The position numbers were made by a program, and so were the translations under genes. From JAAYCI01 sp964371725 (GTDB lineage: Bacteria > Bacillota > Clostridia > Oscillospirales > Ruminococcaceae), in contig CAYJNQ010000004.1 in assembly GCA_964371725.1 (NCBI GenBank), positions 38,061-102,060 of the forward strand: DNA of 64,000 bases, read 5' to 3'. How positions within the stretch are numbered: the stretch's first letter is position 1; each line of letters starts with the position of its first letter. Below, in pieces: positions 50,368-60,218 of the stretch. The notes beneath the pieces were generated by a model. It saw nothing but the letters and a program-made list of their open reading frames with translations. It had not been told where the DNA came from and did not search any database.

Positions 50368-50874
50368 TCATGCCTTGTATTTCAATTCACAGTCTTCGGG
50401 CACGTCCCCTTCCCCGTTGTACTTTGCCGCCGGCACCCAGCGAAGCAGCGGAAGATGTGCCAGCTTTTTCCATTGCCATATTTTCCATCGATAGGCCTGT
50501 ATGGCACTGTAAATAGCCACGGCCAGCACAGCCAAACTTGGCAAAGCAAAAAGCAGGGAAAACAAACCGGTTACGCCAACCCCCACTGAAAACAGGGAAG
50601 CAATGCTGCCAATTGCCAAGCCAAATGCCACACTGATCGCTTGTACCAAAAACAAAAACAAACTTTGCACACACCAAAGCAACAAGCCAAATAAGGCGCT
50701 TTGCTTTACAAGCCCACTGTTCTTTTCAAAATACAACACAAGCAGCAAAAGGGCAAGGCCCCAAATGTCCAAAAACGGTGCAAGCAGCAAAAGAACCATG
50801 GAAACCAAATTGGCCGCTATAGAGAAAAAACCTGAACAATGCGGTTTGTATTGTTTTAAATATTTATCAAACAT
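50368..50874 (-). CDS. membrane protein of unknown function
   Basis: A 168-residue protein with four to five hydrophobic segments and a charged tail. FYFEKNSGLVKQSA-like text (LYFEKNSGLVKQSALFG) and the late AIQAYRWKIWQWKKL resemble DUF4870-like small membrane proteins, but the match is weak. AAAGGAAAG precedes the ATG. It is 12 bases after pgsA. Confidence 0.6.
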   Translation of the reverse strand: MFDKYLKQYKPHCSGFFSIAANLVSMVLLLLAPFLDIWGLALLLLVLYFEKNSGLVKQSALFGLLLWCVQSLFLFLVQAISVAFGLAIGSIASLFSVGVGVTGLFSLLFALPSLAVLAVAIYSAIQAYRWKIWQWKKLAHLPLLRWVPAAKYNGEGDVPEDCELKYKA

Positions 50875-50886
50875 GGATTCTTTCCT

Positions 50887-51462
50887 TTACATTTCATTCA
50901 AGACAAACGAACGATTTTGCCATAGATATTGCACACCCGACAGCACCGTAACCAGTGCCACAACCCAGCACAGTACCTGGGTGCTTACGCCCACAAATGT
51001 GCCCGGCACATCCCCTGCCGAAACCCCCGTAAACCCTGCCGCAAAATAAAACCACAAAACAGACAGCATTTGCAAAACCGTCTTCACTTTCCCAAACAGA
51101 TTGGCAGCAATCACTTTCCCACTTTTAGATCCGGCCGCAACCATTCTCACACCGGAAACCGCAAACTCACGCATCAGAATCAACACGATAACCAAGGGGT
51201 GGCACACACCATCTACCAGCATATAGAGAAAGGCTGTTGTCGTCAGCAATTTATCGGCCAAAGGGTCTGCAAATTTCCCAAAATCGGTGACCAAATTGTA
51301 TTTTCTTGCAAGGTATCCATCCAAAAAATCCGTGAAACTTGCCATTGCAAAAACAATGCCCGCAAGTAAATAATGATAGGGTATTTCAGGCATTGATGCA
51401 AAGACAATAAACACAGGAATAAGCAGTATTCTTAATAAAGTTAGTTTGTTGGGCAAATTCAT
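50887..51462 (-). CDS. pgsA: CDP-diacylglycerol--glycerol-3-phosphate 3-phosphatidyltransferase
   Basis: A 191-residue membrane protein with the CDP-alcohol phosphotransferase motif DGYLARKYNLVTDFGKFADP continuing LAD (the D-G-A-R-G-D-D pattern). It makes phosphatidylglycerol phosphate. The ATG at 51462 follows CGGAGAAA; an upstream ATG at 51498 overlaps rimO and lacks a site. Confidence 0.93.
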   Translation of the reverse strand: MNLPNKLTLLRILLIPVFIVFASMPEIPYHYLLAGIVFAMASFTDFLDGYLARKYNLVTDFGKFADPLADKLLTTTAFLYMLVDGVCHPLVIVLILMREFAVSGVRMVAAGSKSGKVIAANLFGKVKTVLQMLSVLWFYFAAGFTGVSAGDVPGTFVGVSTQVLCWVVALVTVLSGVQYLWQNRSFVLNEM

Positions 51463-51494
51463 TGTTATTTCTCCGTTTTTTATATGTGTGAAGC

Positions 51495-52847
51495 TCATTG
51501 ACTTGCATGTGCTTCTTCAACACAATCCGCATGAAGGTCAAATCCGTCTTCACGGTGAACTTTCACCTTGTAAAACCGACCTTGTTGCATGGGCATATCT
51601 GTGTGCACATACACAAGAGTATCGATTTCATAACAGTCGGATTCACCGCGGCACACATAGGCATTTTCCTCATCATCAAAGCCATCACACAACACAAGCA
51701 GTGTTGCTCCAATTTGTTTTTCCTGTTTTTCTTTCAGAATTCCAGCTTGCATCTCCATCATAATTTCCGCACGTCTTTCCCGTACTTCTTGCGGAACCTG
51801 ATTTGTCATTTCTGCCGCCTTTGTGCCTTCTTCCTGTGAGTAGGCAAAACAACCGAGTCGGTCAAATTCCGTCTCCTTAACAAACCGGCACAACTCCTCA
51901 AACTGCTCCTCACTCTCACTTGGGTAGCCCACAATCAAGCTTGTTCGCAAGGTGCAATGGGGTATGTTTTTTCTAATTTTGGCAATGGCCTGCCGCACAG
52001 CCGCGGCGCCACCTTTCCGCCTCATCGATTGCAATATTGTGTCATTGCAATGTTGTATGGGCAAATCCAAATAGGGCAATACCTTTTCGTTGCGCTTCAT
52101 GGCTTCTAAAAATGCATCTGTGATACGCTCCGGATAGGCATACAAAATACGTATCCAGCAAATCCCCTCTATCGCATTCAAGGCATCCAGCAAGGCAACA
52201 ATTTCATTCTTTCCTCTGTCTTCCCCAAAAGCCGTTACATCTTGTGCCACCAGCACCAATTCTTTTACACCCTGCTGTGCCAGCCACCGTGCCTCTTCTA
52301 GGCAAGAGGCCAAACTTCTGCTGCGAAATGGCCCCCGTATGGACGGAATGGCACAATAAGAACATACATTTGAACAGCCCTCCGCCACCTTTAAATAGGC
52401 AAAATGAGACGGTGTTCCAATGACACGACGGTGAGAAAAAGCCAAGTCGGTTTTGGGCCCATATGCTTCATAGGGTTGGCTTTGCATGTTGCTCTCTTGC
52501 ATAAGATGTCGCACAATTTCCGGCAACCGGGCATTTTTTCCAATTCCCACCACGGCATCCAGCTCCGGTATTTCCTTGGCCAGTTCCTCCCGATAGCGCT
52601 CGGCCAGGCATCCGGTTACCATCACTTTTCGTTTTGGATTGTCTTTTTTAAGCCGACATGCATCCAAAATATGCTCGATGGCCTCCTCTTTTGCAGCATC
52701 CAAAAAGCCGCAGGTATTCACTAGAATGAGGTCAGCCTCATCTATCTTTGCCACGGTTTCATGGCCGTCTTCAAGCAAAGCACGGCAAAACACATCCGCA
52801 TCCACTTGATTTTTCGGGCAACCGAGCGAAACAATTGCAATTTTCAT
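51495..52847 (-). CDS. rimO: ribosomal protein S12 methylthiotransferase
   Basis: A 450-residue radical SAM methylthiotransferase. The N-terminal UPF0004 domain has SLGCPKNQVD; the radical SAM core has CSNVCSYCAIPSIRGPFRSR; a TRAM domain ends the protein. SLGCPKN and the IRGPFRSR form separate RimO from MiaB. Its start overlaps the recX stop (ATGA). Confidence 0.95.
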   Translation of the reverse strand: MKIAIVSLGCPKNQVDADVFCRALLEDGHETVAKIDEADLILVNTCGFLDAAKEEAIEHILDACRLKKDNPKRKVMVTGCLAERYREELAKEIPELDAVVGIGKNARLPEIVRHLMQESNMQSQPYEAYGPKTDLAFSHRRVIGTPSHFAYLKVAEGCSNVCSYCAIPSIRGPFRSRSLASCLEEARWLAQQGVKELVLVAQDVTAFGEDRGKNEIVALLDALNAIEGICWIRILYAYPERITDAFLEAMKRNEKVLPYLDLPIQHCNDTILQSMRRKGGAAAVRQAIAKIRKNIPHCTLRTSLIVGYPSESEEQFEELCRFVKETEFDRLGCFAYSQEEGTKAAEMTNQVPQEVRERRAEIMMEMQAGILKEKQEKQIGATLLVLCDGFDDEENAYVCRGESDCYEIDTLVYVHTDMPMQQGRFYKVKVHREDGFDLHADCVEEAHASQ

Positions 52848-53467
52848 TGTATATCCTGTTCTTCCCATTCATCCTGTATACAGCAGAGCGCTTCCTGAAT
52901 ATCCTCGTGCGCAAAACCACGTCGAGAAAGCGCCGCCATTACAGCCTGTTTTTTTCCCTGTCTAAGTTTATCTATGTATGACTTTTGCAATATTTTTACA
53001 GCCAGTTCTATATCATGCTGTTTTTGTTGTGTCCTTGCCTCTTCTGCCAAAGAGCATTCCACGCCCTTTTCGAGCAGGGCATAATAAATGGCACGGGCAC
53101 TTTTCCCTTTTTGTGAAAGCGCCTCTGTAAGCTCTTTTGCAAACTGTGCATCGTCAAGCAGTTGGCCCTCTTCCAGTGCCTCTACCGCTGCCTGTGCCGA
53201 AAATTCATCGTGGGTTTGGCACAGCTTTCGATACAGTTCCTGCGTTGCATAAGGGCGCCTTGCAAGAAAACGCAGGGCATGGTCTTTGCATTTCTGTGTG
53301 TCACTTGTCTGTTTTAATGCGGAAAGATTCTCTTCGCTGAGCATGCTGCCAATTTGAAGCTCGTGTGTAAACAAGGTATCCTCATCCACCGAAAACAGAA
53401 AGCCCTCCTCACTGAAGAGGGCATAGTAGCCACGCTTGCCCTTACGAATGTCTGTAATATATATCAT
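52844..53467 (-). CDS. recX: RecX-family regulator of RecA
   Basis: A 207-residue protein with RecX helical repeats, for example ALRFLARRPYATQELYRKL and ARAIYYALLEKGV. RecX modulates the RecA filament. It overlaps both recA and rimO by four bases. Confidence 0.9.
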   Translation of the reverse strand: MIYITDIRKGKRGYYALFSEEGFLFSVDEDTLFTHELQIGSMLSEENLSALKQTSDTQKCKDHALRFLARRPYATQELYRKLCQTHDEFSAQAAVEALEEGQLLDDAQFAKELTEALSQKGKSARAIYYALLEKGVECSLAEEARTQQKQHDIELAVKILQKSYIDKLRQGKKQAVMAALSRRGFAHEDIQEALCCIQDEWEEQDIQ

Positions 53468-54618
53468 TCGCCCACATTAATGTCTAGCCCACGCTCAGAA
53501 CGTGGTTCTTCTGTTTTTGGTTTTTCCGGCGGCAAATCGTCTAAGTTTCCACCGCTCGCTTTCTTTTTCTTTTTACTTCCGGCCACCGCAAGGCGACTAA
53601 AGTTTTCGCGCACTTGTTTTTCCACCTCAGCCGCATAGTCCGGATGTTCGGTAAGGTAGGTTTTGGCGTTGTCGCGTCCTTGCCCTAGGCGCACTTCGCC
53701 CGCATTGAACCAGGCACCGCTCTTTTGGATGATGTTCAGCTCCACAGCCAAATCCAAAAGCTCGCCCATATGTGAAATTCCCTCGCCAAACATGATGTCA
53801 AATTCGGCTTCTTTAAACGGAGGTGCCACCTTGTTTTTTACAACCTTGGCTCTGGTTCGGTTTCCAATGAATTGCCCTGCCGCATTTTTAAGCCCTTCAC
53901 TTCGGCGCACATCAATGCGCACAGAAGAATAATACTTCAAAGCGCGGCCACCGGCCGTTACCTCAGGGTTACCATAGGTAATCCCCACTTTTTCACGTAG
54001 TTGGTTGATGAAAACGCAAACCGTGCCCGTTTTTCCCACAACACCGGTTAATTTCCGCAAGGCTTGGCTCATGAGGCGCGCTTGCAAACCCACGTGGGAA
54101 TCTCCCATTTCACCTTGTATTTCGGCTCTTGGCACCATCGCCGCCACCGAGTCAATAACAATTACATCAATGGCGCCACTGCGCACCAGCGCCTCTGTAA
54201 TTTCTAGCGCCTGCTCGCCTGTGTCCGGCTGGCTCACAAGCAAATTGTCCACATCCACACCCAGCGCCCTCGCATACTCGGGGTCTAGGGCGTGTTCCAC
54301 ATCAATAAAGGCCACATCGCCTCCATTTTTCTGTGCCTGTGCCAAAACATGAAGGGCAAGTGTTGTTTTGCCGCTGGATTCGGGGCCATAGATTTCCACC
54401 ACGCGCCCACGCGGCAAACCGCCCACGCCCAAGGCTGCATCCAGCGAGATAGAGCCCGTGGAAATGGCGTCTATCTGCATGGCCACATTTTGCCCCATCT
54501 TCATAACGGCACCTTTTCCAAAGGTTTTTTCAATGTTGGCAAGCGCTGTATCCAATGCCACTTTTTTGTCCTGCGGTGCAATTCTTTCGGGTTTTGGGGG
54601 TGTTTTTTTATCTGCCAT
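53464..54618 (-). CDS. recA: recombinase RecA
   Basis: A 384-residue RecA with Walker A GPESSGKTT, Walker B VIVIDSVAAMVP and the DNA loop GGRALKYYSSVR. The charged tail is longer than average. The ATG at 54618 follows GGGAGAG. No LexA/DinR-type box was recognised before it. Confidence 0.97.
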   Translation of the reverse strand: MADKKTPPKPERIAPQDKKVALDTALANIEKTFGKGAVMKMGQNVAMQIDAISTGSISLDAALGVGGLPRGRVVEIYGPESSGKTTLALHVLAQAQKNGGDVAFIDVEHALDPEYARALGVDVDNLLVSQPDTGEQALEITEALVRSGAIDVIVIDSVAAMVPRAEIQGEMGDSHVGLQARLMSQALRKLTGVVGKTGTVCVFINQLREKVGITYGNPEVTAGGRALKYYSSVRIDVRRSEGLKNAAGQFIGNRTRAKVVKNKVAPPFKEAEFDIMFGEGISHMGELLDLAVELNIIQKSGAWFNAGEVRLGQGRDNAKTYLTEHPDYAAEVEKQVRENFSRLAVAGSKKKKKASGGNLDDLPPEKPKTEEPRSERGLDINVGE

Positions 54619-54659
54619 CGTCTCTCTCCCTTTCCGGTTCACTCTGTTTTTTCACCGGT

Positions 54660-56348
54660 TCATTCCGGCCTATTTCTTTCGGTTTGCAGCTTTTCTTTTT
54701 GTTCCTTCCAACAAAAGCCGGGGTCCATATAGTCCACACGTTCACACAATTCACCGCTTTGTATCGCCGGTTCTTGTGCCTTGTGCCGTGTTTCGTTTTC
54801 CTGTTCCTGCTCGGCATTTTGTCTGTTGTTTTCAGTGTCTGCCCCACGCTTGCTTTGGCACATTTCCAAGGCACACAACCACAAAAGTGGCAACAGACAA
54901 ACAAAGTACTGTGGCCGAGCCACCAAAACCAGCCCCACCACCACGGCCAAAAGCAATGCCATTCTCATAAAAGTAAGCGCATCATTCTTCAAAAGAAAGC
55001 TGCGCACAGTGGCCACCATCACCCATACAAGCAAACTGCCCCACAGGGAGAACGCCACATAAACAAATACATAATTCAGTGTCCCTCGGGGCAAGACAAG
55101 CTCCTGCAAAACACTGCCGGTTGACACCGCATGCTCGCCCAAAACATCCGAAGCTCCAAGTGTGCCATCGCTGAACAAAACGCTCATCTTTGTGCCGAGA
55201 AGTTGCAACACACCCAAAGGACCTAAGTTTTTTATCCGCGTTTGTATTTCGCTATAAATTAGGTCTTGTCTTGCGGCATAACCTTCCGCCTCTTGTAAGG
55301 CCGCGCTGTCCTGTGTATTCTCTGTGCCCCACGAAGATAACCCCACCATCAAAGCGGCTACGGGTGGCATTTTCTCATTTATGTCATAGTGGGAAAGCAA
55401 AGGGCCTGTGTATAGAAACAGTTTGCTTCCCACCACCACGAGCACAAAAACGGCAAAAGCCGACAAAAACAGCCAAACGCGGCCCCTGCCGCAAAGAAGG
55501 AAGATCAAATCCAACAGGACGGCACAAAACAGCACCAACACCATTCTTTCCAGCAGGAAACCCAGGGCCAGAAAAAGTGCGCACACACATAAGGATATCA
55601 ATGCCTTTTTGAATGCACCCTCTCGCCATTGTTTGCGCACGGTTAACCACAACAAAACACCACCCGCCACGCAGACCAGCGCAAGGCTTGCCCCTTGTAC
55701 CAAGGGTGCTTGTAAAAGTAGGAAAGGACTGAAAGCACAAGCCCATAGCAAAAGCAAGAGAGCCTGATTTACCCCAAATAAAAGCCTGGCTGAAAAATAG
55801 GTGAGTAGGACACCCAAAAAGAGGGCTGCCACATTCAAAGCAAGACTTGCCACCACATAATCGTCGATTCCGAATAGATGCACTAGAAAAAAAACGCCAC
55901 ACAACAAGGCATAAACACCATCATATCCGGAGTTTAGTGCCAAATAGTGCCCCGGTAAAACACCTTCATTCACAAAGGCGGCGGCCGCCGTGTATACCTC
56001 ACCAAACATCCCATTTCCATCGGTTTGCATCTGCAGCATCAGCGCGCTGACACACAGCTGGGAAAGTAGAATCAAAAGCAACAAAATTGCCAAGACACGC
56101 TCTTGCGAACGGCCGGGCACTTTCCCATGCATACCGTACCAAATGGATATAAACACAAGCCCCGTTGTAAAAAACACAGCCGGCAACAACCAATACCAAA
56201 CCAGGTGTTGCGTGCTATCTGCATTGAAAAAGAGAGCCAGTAAAAAACCACCTATCAACACGGCTGCAAACAGTGGTTTTACCGCACGATACAAAAGTGG
56301 CGTATTGATTTGTTCACGTAGCAACGCACGTCCTTTTGTATTTTTCAA
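54660..56348 (-). CDS. GT-C-like multi-pass membrane protein with charged C-terminal tail
   Basis: A 562-residue protein with about 12 hydrophobic segments and an outside loop after the second or third (FVNEGVLPGHYLALNSGYDGVY). This recalls GT39-type membrane glycosyltransferases and the other GT-C protein at 45753-47243. The C-terminal 75 residues are soluble and rich in Glu, Gln and Asn. The TTG at 56348 is chosen because GGGGGAG lies just before it; upstream starts have no site. Its end lies 41 bases before recA. Confidence 0.62.
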   Translation of the reverse strand: MKNTKGRALLREQINTPLLYRAVKPLFAAVLIGGFLLALFFNADSTQHLVWYWLLPAVFFTTGLVFISIWYGMHGKVPGRSQERVLAILLLLILLSQLCVSALMLQMQTDGNGMFGEVYTAAAAFVNEGVLPGHYLALNSGYDGVYALLCGVFFLVHLFGIDDYVVASLALNVAALFLGVLLTYFSARLLFGVNQALLLLLWACAFSPFLLLQAPLVQGASLALVCVAGGVLLWLTVRKQWREGAFKKALISLCVCALFLALGFLLERMVLVLFCAVLLDLIFLLCGRGRVWLFLSAFAVFVLVVVGSKLFLYTGPLLSHYDINEKMPPVAALMVGLSSWGTENTQDSAALQEAEGYAARQDLIYSEIQTRIKNLGPLGVLQLLGTKMSVLFSDGTLGASDVLGEHAVSTGSVLQELVLPRGTLNYVFVYVAFSLWGSLLVWVMVATVRSFLLKNDALTFMRMALLLAVVVGLVLVARPQYFVCLLPLLWLCALEMCQSKRGADTENNRQNAEQEQENETRHKAQEPAIQSGELCERVDYMDPGFCWKEQKEKLQTERNRPE

Positions 56349-56467
56349 AAAACTCCCCCAAAAATCTGCGTTTTGTGTTGCTTGTGTTTTGCCGTGCACT
56401 TTGCACAACTGCGTGCTAAAACACGTAGAAATGCCCTTTACTCATTCACCGGGCATAAAACACATAT

Positions 56468-56535
56468 GCACTGCCCACAAGCCAAATTTATATAAAGCAA
56501 GATGCTTTTCATAAAATTTGCTTTGTAGGCAGTGC
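56468..56535. repeat. long imperfect inverted repeat (68 bp) near the rpoC end
   Basis: Outer arms begin GCACTGCC and end GGCAGTGC and agree at 19 of 22 positions. An inner AAAGCA-AGA-TGCTTT continues the stem. The whole element can fold into one hairpin on either strand. No T run follows. It could be a small MITE or a 3' structure of the rpoBC transcript. The other parts of 56349-56610 show nothing recognisable. Confidence 0.6.
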
Positions 56536-56610
56536 CCTGTAGTTTAAGTCAAACCGGCGTTCTTCATCGAAAGCAAATTCGGCTTATTTCCCTGCCCGAA
56601 ACACCCTGTA

Positions 56611-59600
56611 TTAGAGTGAAACGCTTCCGCCCATCTCCAGTATTTCCTCCACTTCGGGAATACCGGTGCCTGCGGGAATCAATTTGCCAATGATGACGTT
56701 TTCTTTTAATCCGGAGAGGGAATCCACCTTCCCCTTGATTGCGGCATCGGTTAACACACGCGTTGTCTCTTGGAAGGAGGCGGCAGAAAGCCAAGATTCC
56801 GTTGCCAAAGATGCTTTTGTAATACCGAGAAGTTTTGGATCCATTGTGGCCAGTTCCAGCCCTGTTTCACCTGCATCCATGCGCGCTTGTATGGCCTTGT
56901 TTTGCGCCAACACGTCGCTGCGCTCCACCATGGTGCCACCCACAAAACTCGTGGAGCCCGGATCTTGCACCACCACCTTGCGCATCATTTGGCGCACAAT
57001 CACCTCGATGTGCTTATCATTGATATCCACGCCCTGTTGGCGGTATACGCCTTGCACCTCTTCAATGAGGTAATTTTCCACAGCGGTTACACCTTTGATG
57101 GCCAAAATATCGTGTGGGTAGGCATGGCCCTCGGTGAGCATATCACCCAGTTGCAAGTCTTCGCCCTCTTGCACTTTGATGCGTTGACCAAAGGGAATTA
57201 AGTAGCTACGCTCAGTGGGTGCCCCATTTTCGTCCACACCGGCAACCACCACATGGCGGTTTTTCTTGGTGTCGTCAATGTGCACCTTGCCGGCAATTTC
57301 GGTCATAATAGCCAGCGCCTTCGGCTTTCTGGCTTCGAACAACTCCTCAACATGCGGCAGACCCTGCGTAATATCTTCGGCCGTGATGATACCGCCCGTG
57401 TGGAAAGTACGCATCGTGAGCTGGGTTCCCGGCTCGCCGATGGACTGTGCCGCAATGATGCCCACGGCCTCGCCGATGCCAACAGGCATTCCGTTTGCAA
57501 GGTTAGAGCCATAGCAGCGAGCACAGCACCCTTGCTCGGCTTTACAGGCCAGCACACTGCGAATGCAAAGCTTTGTAAACCCTGCATCCACAAGAAGATT
57601 TGCATCGTCCTCGTCCATCATTTTATCGTGACTTACAAGCAGTTCTCCGGTTTCGGGGTGCACAACATCTTCCACGGGATAGCGCCCAATCAAACGTTCA
57701 GAGAACGGCTCGATATTGGCATTGCCATCGGCCAAAATGTCGGCCACCACAATGCCTTCTGTGCTGCCGCAGTCCTCTTCGCGAATGATAACTTCCTGCG
57801 ATACGTCCACAAGGCGGCGCGTCAAATAGCCGGATTCCGCCGTACGAAGCGCCGTATCGGCAAGGCCCTTACGTGCACCGCGCGAAGCGATAAAGTATTC
57901 CAGAATGTCGAGACCTTCGCGATAGTTGGAACGGATGGGAATTTCAATCACGTCGCCGGAGGTGTTGGCAATGAGGCCACGCATACCCGCCAACTGACGA
58001 ATTTGTTGCATGGAACCACGCGCACCGGAATTTGCCATCATGAAGATGGGGTTGCGTGCGTCGAGGTTGTCTTCAAGCGCGTTCGACACGGCATCGGTTG
58101 TCTCTTCCCATACAAAGCGGATTTTGTCGAGACGCTCTTTATTTGAGATGAGGCCGCGGTTAAATTGCTTTGTAATCTTACCAATGTCCTCGTCTGCTTT
58201 TTCAATAAGTTCCTTTTTCTTGGGCGGAATCACCGCATCCGACACGGCCACTGTCAGGCCGGAAAGCGTCGAATATTTAAAACCCTGTGCCTTGATTTTG
58301 TCAAGCATTTCGGCTGTGACTGCCGCCCCATGTTTGTGAATGCAGCGGTCGATGATGGTACCAAGTTTTTTCTTGTTCACAAGGAAGTCCACTTCCAAAA
58401 GGAAGATATCCTCCGAATCTTTACGATTCACATAGCCAAGGTCTTGCGGGATGGGCTCATTAAACAAAATGCGCCCCACGGTAACATCCACCACTTTTTG
58501 ACGCACTTCACCATTTATTTCCACGGTACGACGCACTTTAATTGGCGCATGCAGGGTGATGACATGGTCGTGATACGCCATGATGGCCTCGGCCTCACTA
58601 CAAAACACCTTGCCCTCGCCTTTGTCGCCTTCGCTTACCATGGTGAGGTAATAGCTTCCCAGCACCATATCCTGTGTGGGCACCGTAACCGGCTTGCCAT
58701 CGCTGGGTTTGAGTAAGTTTTGGCTTGCCAGCATAAGCTTGCGCGCCTCTCTTTGTGCCTCTTCGCTTAAAGGTACATGCACAGCCATTTGGTCGCCATC
58801 GAAGTCGGCATTGTAGGCCGTGCACACCAGTGGATGCAATTTCAATGCACGCCCTTCTACCAAAACCGGCTCGAAGGCTTGGATGCCAAGACGGTGCAAA
58901 GTGGGTGCGCGGTTGAGCAAAACCGGATGACCTTTGATAACGGTTTCCAGGGAGTCCCACACTTCCGGGCGGGTGCGCTCCACCATTTTGCGCGCACTTT
59001 TGATATTGTTGGCGATTTGGTTGTCCACCAAATCACGCATAACAAAGGGTTTGAATAGCTCCAGTGCCATTTCTTTTGGCAGGCCGCATTGATACATTTT
59101 GAGTTCCGGGCCCACCACGATAACCGAACGCCCGGAATAATCCACGCGTTTTCCAAGAAGGTTTTGGCGGAAGCGACCCTGTTTTCCTTTAAGCATGTCC
59201 GAAAGGCTTTTAAGCGGGCGGTTGTTCGGCCCGGTAACGGGGCGGCCTCGACGACCATTGTCGATGAGGGCATCCACGGCCTCTTGCAACATCCGCTTTT
59301 CATTGCGCACAATGATGTCCGGCGCGCCAAGTTCCAAAAGGCGTCTTAAGCGGTTGTTTCGGTTGATCACCCGGCGATATAGGTCGTTCAAATCGCTTGT
59401 TGCAAAGCGGCCACCGTCAAGTTGCACCATGGGACGAATGTCGGGCGGAATCACGGGGATGGTGTTGAGCACCATCCATTCCGGACGGTTCCCACTGCCA
59501 CGGAACGATTCCACCACTTCCAAACGTTTGATTAAACGCAAGCGTTTTTGGCCACTGGCATCTTCGAGCTCTGCGTTGATGCTTTGAGAAAGTGCATCCA

Positions 59601-60147
59601 AATCGATTTTACGAAGCAGTTCTTCCACGGCTTCTGCACCCATGGCTGCTGCGAATTCGTCTTCATAACGCTCGCGCATATCGCGGTAATCTTTTTCACT
59701 GAGTAACTGTTTTTCCTCCAGCGACGTAAAGCCCGGATCGGTTACAATATAGGCAGCAAAATACAAAACCTTTTCCAGCTGGCGTGGGCTGATGTCGAGC
59801 AAGAGGCCAATGCGGCTGGGAATGCCCTTAAAATACCAAATATGGCTCACCGGGGCGGCTAGCTCGATGTGCCCCATGCGCTCTCTGCGCACTTTAGCAC
59901 GTGTCACTTCCACGCCACAACGCTCGCAGGTTTTGCCTTTGTAGCGAATGCGTTTGTATTTTCCACAGTGGCACTCCCAGTCTTTCGTGGGGCCAAAAAT
60001 TTTCTCACAAAACAGGCCGTCACGCTCGGGTTTTAAAGTACGGTAATTGATGGTTTCGGGTTTTTTAACTTCGCCAAAACTCCATTCTCGAATTTGATCG
60101 GGCGAGGCAAGCCCAATGCGAATGGAATCAAATTCATAATAATCCAT
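56611..60147 (-). CDS. rpoC: DNA-directed RNA polymerase subunit beta'
   Basis: A 1178-residue RpoC of normal Firmicute length. It starts MDYYEFDSIRIGLASP and has the zinc site CHCGKYKRIRYKGKTCERCG, the catalytic NADFDGDQM and the second zinc site near CKAEQGCCARC. The ATG at 60147 follows AAAGGG; the open frame continues 21 codons upstream without support. Confidence 0.98.
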   Translation of the reverse strand: MDYYEFDSIRIGLASPDQIREWSFGEVKKPETINYRTLKPERDGLFCEKIFGPTKDWECHCGKYKRIRYKGKTCERCGVEVTRAKVRRERMGHIELAAPVSHIWYFKGIPSRIGLLLDISPRQLEKVLYFAAYIVTDPGFTSLEEKQLLSEKDYRDMRERYEDEFAAAMGAEAVEELLRKIDLDALSQSINAELEDASGQKRLRLIKRLEVVESFRGSGNRPEWMVLNTIPVIPPDIRPMVQLDGGRFATSDLNDLYRRVINRNNRLRRLLELGAPDIIVRNEKRMLQEAVDALIDNGRRGRPVTGPNNRPLKSLSDMLKGKQGRFRQNLLGKRVDYSGRSVIVVGPELKMYQCGLPKEMALELFKPFVMRDLVDNQIANNIKSARKMVERTRPEVWDSLETVIKGHPVLLNRAPTLHRLGIQAFEPVLVEGRALKLHPLVCTAYNADFDGDQMAVHVPLSEEAQREARKLMLASQNLLKPSDGKPVTVPTQDMVLGSYYLTMVSEGDKGEGKVFCSEAEAIMAYHDHVITLHAPIKVRRTVEINGEVRQKVVDVTVGRILFNEPIPQDLGYVNRKDSEDIFLLEVDFLVNKKKLGTIIDRCIHKHGAAVTAEMLDKIKAQGFKYSTLSGLTVAVSDAVIPPKKKELIEKADEDIGKITKQFNRGLISNKERLDKIRFVWEETTDAVSNALEDNLDARNPIFMMANSGARGSMQQIRQLAGMRGLIANTSGDVIEIPIRSNYREGLDILEYFIASRGARKGLADTALRTAESGYLTRRLVDVSQEVIIREEDCGSTEGIVVADILADGNANIEPFSERLIGRYPVEDVVHPETGELLVSHDKMMDEDDANLLVDAGFTKLCIRSVLACKAEQGCCARCYGSNLANGMPVGIGEAVGIIAAQSIGEPGTQLTMRTFHTGGIITAEDITQGLPHVEELFEARKPKALAIMTEIAGKVHIDDTKKNRHVVVAGVDENGAPTERSYLIPFGQRIKVQEGEDLQLGDMLTEGHAYPHDILAIKGVTAVENYLIEEVQGVYRQQGVDINDKHIEVIVRQMMRKVVVQDPGSTSFVGGTMVERSDVLAQNKAIQARMDAGETGLELATMDPKLLGITKASLATESWLSAASFQETTRVLTDAAIKGKVDSLSGLKENVIIGKLIPAGTGIPEVEEILEMGGSVSL

Positions 60148-60218
60148 AGATGACCCTTTCTTATTGCGTCTGTGTTCTTTGCTGTCATGCAAAGCAAATT
60201 GCTTTGCCATTCGTTCTA

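Noticed and set aside
54619..54660. An SOS (LexA/DinR) box before recA
   Set aside because: No sequence close to CGAACATATGTTCG or a similar palindrome was found there.
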